Source: a virus. From it: DNA of 36,925 nt. A model generated the notes under the pieces. The model saw only the letters and a program-made list of their open reading frames with translations, was not told where the DNA came from and made no database searches. Numbering within the stretch: the first letter of the stretch is position 1; the number at the start of each line of letters is the position of its first letter. Of the stretch, positions 33,283 through 36,925 are shown one piece after another. Position numbers and translations under genes: made by a program. The stretch spans positions 1 to 36,925 of IMG/VR virus record IMGVR_UViG_3300048919_000569; one strand, written 5' to 3'.

Positions 33283-33444
33283 TTAATTGCGCGCCAGAAT
33301 GCGCTTGATGTCGTCCATGCAGGCCGATGCACCGCGGCCTTGCTGATACTGGTCGAGAATGCGGTGGATCGCCGTTTCCCGCTTCTTGCGTTCCGATGCC
33401 GCCGCCTTTGCCTGGTGGATCGCTTCTGGAATTGTGCCGGTCAC
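33283..33444 (-). CDS. 53-aa early protein, GTG start
   Basis: The GTG at 33444 overlaps the previous stop as GTGA and has GGAGGG upstream. The product is short, basic and helical (IHQAKAAASERKKRETAI ... DDIKRILARN). Codon use matches the surrounding operon. It fills the only gap between two early genes. No family recognised. Confidence 0.65.
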   Translation of the reverse strand: MTGTIPEAIHQAKAAASERKKRETAIHRILDQYQQGRGASACMDDIKRILARN

Positions 33445-33785
33445 GCCCCGCCCTCCAGAGCTTGTGCCTTCGCCTTTCGGTAGAGATGCAGAATGGAGGT
33501 GTGGTCGCGGCGCATGAAGCGGGCGATCTGCGGGTAGGTCTTGCCCAGCGCATCGCGAAAATGCACCACCATCTCCATCCGGATCCTCACAAGCCAGCGC
33601 GCCCGCACATCGCTGCGCACCAGATGCAGCGTGGCGTCGGGGTATTTCTGAAGAAGGTGACGCGCCGCGTCCGCCATGCTGTCACGCGCGCGGTATTCCA
33701 GCGGGCTGACAAGCCGCATGAAGCCGTCCACGCGATTGGTCTGGATCAGGGTGAAATTCAGCTGTGTCTGAGGATAGAGGCTCAT
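33441..33785 (-). CDS. DnaA domain IV-like DNA-binding protein
   Basis: A 114-aa protein whose residues about 65-106 match the C-terminal DNA-binding domain of DnaA: a helix with VVHFRDALGKTYPQIARFM and then RRDHTSILHLYRKAK, which corresponds to the DnaA signature (GGRDHTTVLHACRK-like) that reads the DnaA box. The AAA+ ATPase part is absent. It may bind DnaA-box-like sequences to direct or block replication initiation. It starts at an ATGA overlap with the preceding gene and lies within the replication-type early genes. Confidence 0.75.
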   Translation of the reverse strand: MSLYPQTQLNFTLIQTNRVDGFMRLVSPLEYRARDSMADAARHLLQKYPDATLHLVRSDVRARWLVRIRMEMVVHFRDALGKTYPQIARFMRRDHTSILHLYRKAKAQALEGGA

Positions 33786-34420
33786 CGTCTGTCGTCCTTG
33801 CCGATACGTGTCTTTGAAATTTTCGATGGGTGCTGCGGCGTCTTCTTCATCGCATCCAGCGTCGCCTGCACCTGCGGGTCGAGAGAGCCATGCAGGAACC
33901 CGACCCTCGCCGGTGCCCCTGCGCGCGCCTCCGCCACAATCGCCCTCACCCGCGCCTTCACCGCAGGATCAGCCCGCTCGATGGCAATCATCGCCCGCCG
34001 TTTCTCATCCGCCGCACGGTCGAACAGCCGCGAGGCCTCGATGCGCAGCGCACAGCGTTCGGCATGGAAAGGCGCGATAATGGCTCTGGCCTGCTTGCCG
34101 AACTCCGCACAGGTCGGCACGAACTGGCCGGTATGGTTGGCAACCCGCCCGGCGATGAAATCATTGGCCGCCTCGCACACCGCCCATTCCGGCAGATCGG
34201 CGCAGACACCGCGAAACTCGCGGCCAAACGCCGCCACATCCACGCCCGGCTGCGGGCGAAACTGGCCGATCAGCCGAAGCGCCGTATCGCGAATGGTCTC
34301 CGGCGAACCGGGCGCAAGCAGCCGGTCGATCTCCTGCACCCGCAGGGCAATCTGCCGTGCACGCTCACGATACCGCTCCGGCAGCCGGTCGAACTGATCC
34401 TTGGCAATGAGGTCAAACAT
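33782..34420 (-). CDS. Replication-module protein of unknown family
   Basis: A 212-aa mainly helical protein (DRLPERYRERARQIALRVQEI; EWAVCEAANDFIAGRV; FVPTCAEFGKQAR). It follows the DUF1376 gene with an 8-base overlap and precedes the DnaA-domain gene with a 4-base overlap. In related early operons this place often holds a helicase loader or replication accessory protein, but no Walker motif or zinc site is seen, so that role is only a guess. Confidence 0.6.
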   Translation of the reverse strand: MFDLIAKDQFDRLPERYRERARQIALRVQEIDRLLAPGSPETIRDTALRLIGQFRPQPGVDVAAFGREFRGVCADLPEWAVCEAANDFIAGRVANHTGQFVPTCAEFGKQARAIIAPFHAERCALRIEASRLFDRAADEKRRAMIAIERADPAVKARVRAIVAEARAGAPARVGFLHGSLDPQVQATLDAMKKTPQHPSKISKTRIGKDDRR

Positions 34421-34904
34421 CCTGAAACGCCTCCATCAACAAATCGCGGGATGTTTTTTTCGGCGCGCGAGCGCCTTTGGAAAAATCGCCAGATTTTTCT
34501 TCTATGGGTGTGACTCTGGAAGCAGAGCCTTCGCTGTGCTTTGGCAATGCCTTCGCATCGCTGTTTTTCTCAGCCTTCCAGCGGGTTACGGCGCTATCTC
34601 TGGCTTTCGCCTTGCGCTCCATGGCCTTTTCGCGCTCGATCCGCAGCCGCTTCTGCACCCATTTCTTCCGCCGCTTGTCGAGCTTCCAGAACGCCATCAC
34701 CACCGGCTTCATCGCCCGCCATTTGGCCGGCGAAACCTTGGCCTGCAGCGCCAGAAGTTCATCGTCGTCTGCCAGCGAACAATCGGGGGAGCGCCACGCC
34801 TGGAAGAGCAGCAGCAGATAGGCGCCATGCTGCTCGGTGGTCAGATGCACCGTGTCTGCCAGATAGGCATCGGTCCAGAACGGCATGAAAGGCAGGTTAG
34901 CCAT
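34413..34904 (-). CDS. DUF1376-family phage replication protein
   Basis: A 163-aa protein starting MANLPFMPFWTDAYLADT, with TTEQHGAYLLLLFQAW and the WRAMKPVVMAFW region, as in the YdaU/DUF1376 group of prophage replication proteins. The C-terminus is Lys/Arg-rich then disordered. The ATG at 34904 is chosen because GGAG lies eight bases upstream; it overlaps the previous gene by eight bases (ATGGCTAA). Confidence 0.78.
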   Translation of the reverse strand: MANLPFMPFWTDAYLADTVHLTTEQHGAYLLLLFQAWRSPDCSLADDDELLALQAKVSPAKWRAMKPVVMAFWKLDKRRKKWVQKRLRIEREKAMERKAKARDSAVTRWKAEKNSDAKALPKHSEGSASRVTPIEEKSGDFSKGARAPKKTSRDLLMEAFQDV

Positions 34905-35103
34905 TGGCATTCTCCGCGCGCATCGGCGGCGTGCCCCAGGCATCCTTGGCCGGGTGATACTTGATCACCGCCACATTCGCCGCCCGGCTTTCTTCGCGAA
35001 GCCGTGCAAGCTCGTTGTAAACATCCGCTTCGGAACGCCCCAGAATGTAGGCGATCTCGGCCGTGTCATAGCCGGAGCGAAAAAGTGTCAGTGCCTTGCT
35101 CAT
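34897..35103 (-). CDS. Small helix-turn-helix protein
   Basis: A 68-aa protein with a helix-turn-helix in residues about 10-36 (SGYDTAEIAYILGRSEADVY). The start at 35103 is preferred over an upstream TTG as GAGGAAGCGGGA lies before it and the domain begins there. Likely an early transcription factor or DNA-binding accessory of the replication genes. Confidence 0.65.
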   Translation of the reverse strand: MSKALTLFRSGYDTAEIAYILGRSEADVYNELARLREESRAANVAVIKYHPAKDAWGTPPMRAENANG

Positions 35104-35503
35104 GCGTGTTCCCGCTTCCTCGCCATCAGGCGGCAAAGTTCGCCTGTCGTCTGAACCGCAGGCGCAGACTTAAGGCACGTGGTATTGGCAATGGTGATAT
35201 CGGCCGCACCTTCACGGCACGGCTGAGAGTTTTCGGGCCAAAAGGCCGGCGCTCCCGCAAGATTTTCCCGACAAGCGCCTCGAACCGTCTTCTCGAGACG
35301 GCAAAGGCTTCAAGGATTGGAGGGTTGGGCTGACGGCCCGGGAGGACAAGCCGTCAGCCCGTTTTTGATCGCCAGGGAGGAGACGCGATCAAAAGCTTCG
35401 ATCCAGCGGCAGAACCGCCGAAATCTCGAACTCAGTCATGGGGCAAACACTGCAGCCATCAGGCCGCCAGTCGCTCGCTATTGATTGTTGCTGTTGCATT
35501 GGG
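35104..35503. ncRNA. Gap with three consecutive hairpins, candidate small RNA
   Basis: About 400 bases without a gene. Three hairpins: 35285-35301 (CCGTCT/AGACGG), 35327-35360 (GGGCTGACGGC/GCCGTCAGCCC) and 35367-35390 (GATCGC/GCGATC). On the - strand two of the loops carry TGTCCTCCC and TCTCCTCCC, anti-Shine-Dalgarno motifs as in alphaproteobacterial trans-acting RNAs with CU-rich loops; on the + strand they read GGGAGGA. The strand transcribed cannot be decided from sequence. Confidence 0.35.
35327..35366 (+). terminator. Terminator-like hairpin, + strand
   Basis: A perfect 11-bp stem (GGGCTGACGGC, 12-base loop, GCCGTCAGCCC) followed by GTTTTTG on the + strand. It would end a rightward transcript, yet no convincing + strand gene lies upstream, which suggests an untranslated or antisense RNA. 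Confidence 0.5.
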
Positions 35504-35737
35504 TCATAGCCGCGCGGCCTCCTCGATGGTCAGCAACCCGCAAACCGGGCGGGCAAAGGTCACGGTGATCTTGACCAGCGTATTCCAATCCGGCCCGCGC
35601 TCGATCAGGTCGTGCAGCTCGTCCAGTTCCTCGATCGCGTGTTCGACATCGACGATACCGGCCTGGCTTCGATATTCGGCAACCGCCTTCCAGCGCGCCA
35701 CGCCGAAGCCGGGTCTGTCCAGAACATCAGTCATCAT
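35504..35737 (-). CDS. Early hypothetical protein
   Basis: A 77-aa acidic protein, helical in the middle (EHAIEELDELHDLIERG). No family recognised. GGAAGGAAAG precedes the ATG at 35737, which overlaps the zinc-finger gene by 11 bases. It ends before the hairpin gap. Confidence 0.6.
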   Translation of the reverse strand: MMTDVLDRPGFGVARWKAVAEYRSQAGIVDVEHAIEELDELHDLIERGPDWNTLVKITVTFARPVCGLLTIEEAARL

Positions 35738-35906
35738 TCTTTCCTTCCCGGATTTCGACCGGCGTCACCGTTCCGCACCTGTCGCAGAACCGCTCGATCT
35801 GGTGTTCGATAGAAAGCGGGCGCCGGCATTCGCGGCAGCCGATATAGCTTGTCTGAAACGCGGCGCGGCGCGCCTGCGCGGATGCTTCGATACGGACAGA
35901 ACTCAT
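35727..35906 (-). CDS. 59-aa zinc-finger early protein
   Basis: The product has two CxxC knuckles, CREC (residue 24) and CDRC (residue 41), separated by 14 residues, a small zinc ribbon. A strong AAGGAGG precedes the ATG at 35906; the start overlaps the previous stop as ATGA, and the end overlaps the next start. Phage zinc ribbons of this size often contact DNA or RNA polymerase; the exact role is unknown. Confidence 0.75.
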   Translation of the reverse strand: MSSVRIEASAQARRAAFQTSYIGCRECRRPLSIEHQIERFCDRCGTVTPVEIREGKNDD

Positions 35907-36241
35907 GCGCGCCGATCCTCCTTGAAGGTCAAAGCCCGCCTTTGCCCCGCCCCGATGCCGGGAGCGGCCAGCGCGGCGAAGGACGCATCGGTCCTCCGCT
36001 TCGCTGCCTGCCGCTCGCCAAAGACATCGGGGCGCAGGTCCAGACGAGGGACAAACCCATCCCTCGCCATTCGCAAGACAGGCACCGCCTCAACCCCAAC
36101 CGCCCCTCTGGCGCAGACCTTTCGGGCCGCCACCCGTAACCGGCAAACGAACGGCTTGAAGCCGCTCCCTGCCGAGCCGGGTCCGACCCGGAAGCCATCA
36201 GCCTCAGCGGCCTGTGCGATGTGATGACGAAATCTGTTCAT
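35903..36241 (-). CDS. First early gene, probably leaderless
   Basis: A 112-aa Arg/Ala/Gly-rich protein, MNRFRHHIAQAAEADGF at the start and FKEDRRA at the end. No family recognised and no helix-turn-helix apparent, although it occupies the Cro position. There is no ribosome-binding site; a predicted -10 box ends seven bases upstream, so the mRNA probably starts at or next to the ATG. The ATGA overlap with the zinc-finger gene and GC-rich third codon positions support it, but a non-coding alternative is possible. Confidence 0.5.
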   Translation of the reverse strand: MNRFRHHIAQAAEADGFRVGPGSAGSGFKPFVCRLRVAARKVCARGAVGVEAVPVLRMARDGFVPRLDLRPDVFGERQAAKRRTDASFAALAAPGIGAGQRRALTFKEDRRA

Positions 36242-36289
36242 ACAAGGAAACTAGTAAAAATTGGGACATCCGTCAACTAGTTTCCTTGT
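36242..36289 (-). promoter_or_regulatory. Early promoter with repressor operator
   Basis: A perfect 14-bp inverted repeat: ACAAGGAAACTAGT at 36242-36255 and ACTAGTTTCCTTGT at 36276-36289, 20 bp apart. On the - strand TTGACG (36276-36271) and TAGTTT (36253-36248) form -35 and -10 boxes with a 17-bp spacer, each touching one operator arm, so repressor binding would block the promoter. A further pair, CTTGTG (36285) with CACAAG (36299), extends toward the repressor gene and may serve autoregulation. Confidence 0.75.
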
Positions 36290-36325
36290 GTGCGTTTCCA
36301 CAAGTGTTCTGGTAGAAACTAAGCC

Positions 36326-36925
36326 ATGGGAATTATTGGCGAAAATCTGAAATCGATCAGGAAGATCAAAAATCTTTCGCAGGCGAAAGTTGCGGAACTG
36401 TCGGGTGTGAGCCAGCAGCTCATCTCGCAGCTCGAGACCGGCTTGACTGAAAAGACCACTGAACTTCCCGCCCTTGCCCAGGCGCTCGGCGTCAGCGTCC
36501 ACGAACTCGACCCATCCTACACGCCGGATGCGGAGGGCGTCCCCACCCTGATCGTGCCCTATCTCGCCTGGGTCAGCGCCGGCGCCATGATCCGCGATGA
36601 CATCGCCGACGAAGCCCTTGGCCTCATCCGCGTGGCGGATTTACCGGCCTCGGGAGACTGGATTGCCTTGAAAGTCAGCGGTGATTCCATGGACAGGATC
36701 TCCCCGCCCGACTCCATCATCTTCGTCGATCGCAACGATCGCAACCTCGTTCCCAATGGCTGCTACGTCATCTCGGACGTGGAAGGCAACGCCACCTATA
36801 AGCGCTACCGCTCCGGCCCCATGCGCTTCGAACCCGTCTCCACCAATCCACAGCACGAACCGATCTTCCCGGACAACGACCCCATCATCGTCGGCCGCGT
36901 CCGCCGCTCGATCATCAATATGTAA
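36326..36925 (+). CDS. CI/LexA-type phage repressor (XRE helix-turn-helix plus S24 peptidase)
   Basis: A 199-aa repressor. Residues about 5-62 form an XRE helix-turn-helix (LSQAKVAELSGVSQQLISQLE). The C-terminal S24 domain has a cleavage-like SAGAM at about 78, SGDSMD with catalytic Ser at about 120, and the lysine of TYKRY at about 152. RecA-stimulated self-cleavage would release the lysogenic state after DNA damage. It lies divergent from the early genes across the operator. The ribosome-binding site is weak (AACTAAGCC). The gene ends at the last base of the window. Confidence 0.9.
   Translation: MGIIGENLKSIRKIKNLSQAKVAELSGVSQQLISQLETGLTEKTTELPALAQALGVSVHELDPSYTPDAEGVPTLIVPYLAWVSAGAMIRDDIADEALGLIRVADLPASGDWIALKVSGDSMDRISPPDSIIFVDRNDRNLVPNGCYVISDVEGNATYKRYRSGPMRFEPVSTNPQHEPIFPDNDPIIVGRVRRSIINM

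Noticed and set aside
35004-35333. Rightward open frame of 109 codons ending at the + strand terminator
   Set aside because: It overlaps the helix-turn-helix gene on the other strand, lacks a ribosome-binding site and has Arg/Cys-rich shadow composition; the terminator alone does not prove it.
35389-35499. Possible 36-aa peptide in the early gap (- strand)
   Set aside because: No ribosome-binding site and it runs into the hairpin region; nothing else supports it.
1-36925. CRISPR array, tRNA gene, integrase or transposase
   Set aside because: Both strands were scanned by eye; no regular direct-repeat/spacer array, cloverleaf-like gene, tyrosine or serine recombinase, or transposase motif was recognised.

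Overview
The window is most of a temperate podovirus (prophage) genome with BPP-1/T7-like virion architecture. The host is probably a member of the Rhizobiaceae (Agrobacterium/Rhizobium group). This rests on the GC-rich codon use, the protein types, and several palindromic intergenic elements that resemble those scattered through rhizobial chromosomes; the last point is from memory and was not searched. No integrase, attachment site or tRNA gene was found, so at least one end of the prophage lies outside the window.

Right end (32.6-36.9 kb): a CI/LexA-type repressor (36326-36925, + strand) faces a leftward early operon across an operator made of a perfect 14-bp inverted repeat that overlaps the -35 and -10 boxes of the early promoter. 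The early operon carries small proteins (including a 59-aa zinc-finger protein and a 53-aa protein easily missed because of size), a helix-turn-helix protein, a DUF1376-type replication protein, a protein made of little more than the DnaA domain IV, and a conserved basic phage protein. A Fic-family AMP-transferase gene (31190-32326) sits between the early and late modules. Upstream of it is a strikingly regular array: three 70-bp units, each with two 11-bp TTG-N5-CAA elements exactly 23 bp apart.

Middle and left (3.8-30.6 kb, all - strand): terminase small and large subunits, a small conserved protein, T7-type portal, Bbp19-like protein, scaffold, major capsid protein, Bbp16-like cement protein, HeH-domain protein, tail adaptor, tail nozzle, gp13-like protein, gp14-like internal protein, gp15-like internal protein, three consecutive genes that together resemble one giant gp16/polyvalent virion protein, and the tail fibre. 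Terminator hairpins with strong T-runs sit directly upstream of the Shine-Dalgarno sequences of several virion genes, which implies antitermination, partial termination or RNA processing during late expression.

Three + strand cargo (moron) loci interrupt this operon. The most notable (15066-18490) is a tandem family of five paralogous exported proteins with a conserved cysteine pair and, in four of five, C-terminal DPF-containing tails. In two of them the tail is an exact 39-bp (13-residue) tandem repeat. A rhizobial-type palindromic repeat lies at its left edge. The others are a small membrane protein (11875-12153) and an SGNH hydrolase-like protein (2154-2870).

Left end (1-3.4 kb): a lysis module with SAR-type endolysin, overlapping inner and outer spanins and a membrane/coiled-coil protein. 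The holin plus endolysin start has been duplicated. One copy keeps the endolysin but has a frameshifted holin; the other keeps an intact holin but only a stub of endolysin. The SGNH gene lies between them.
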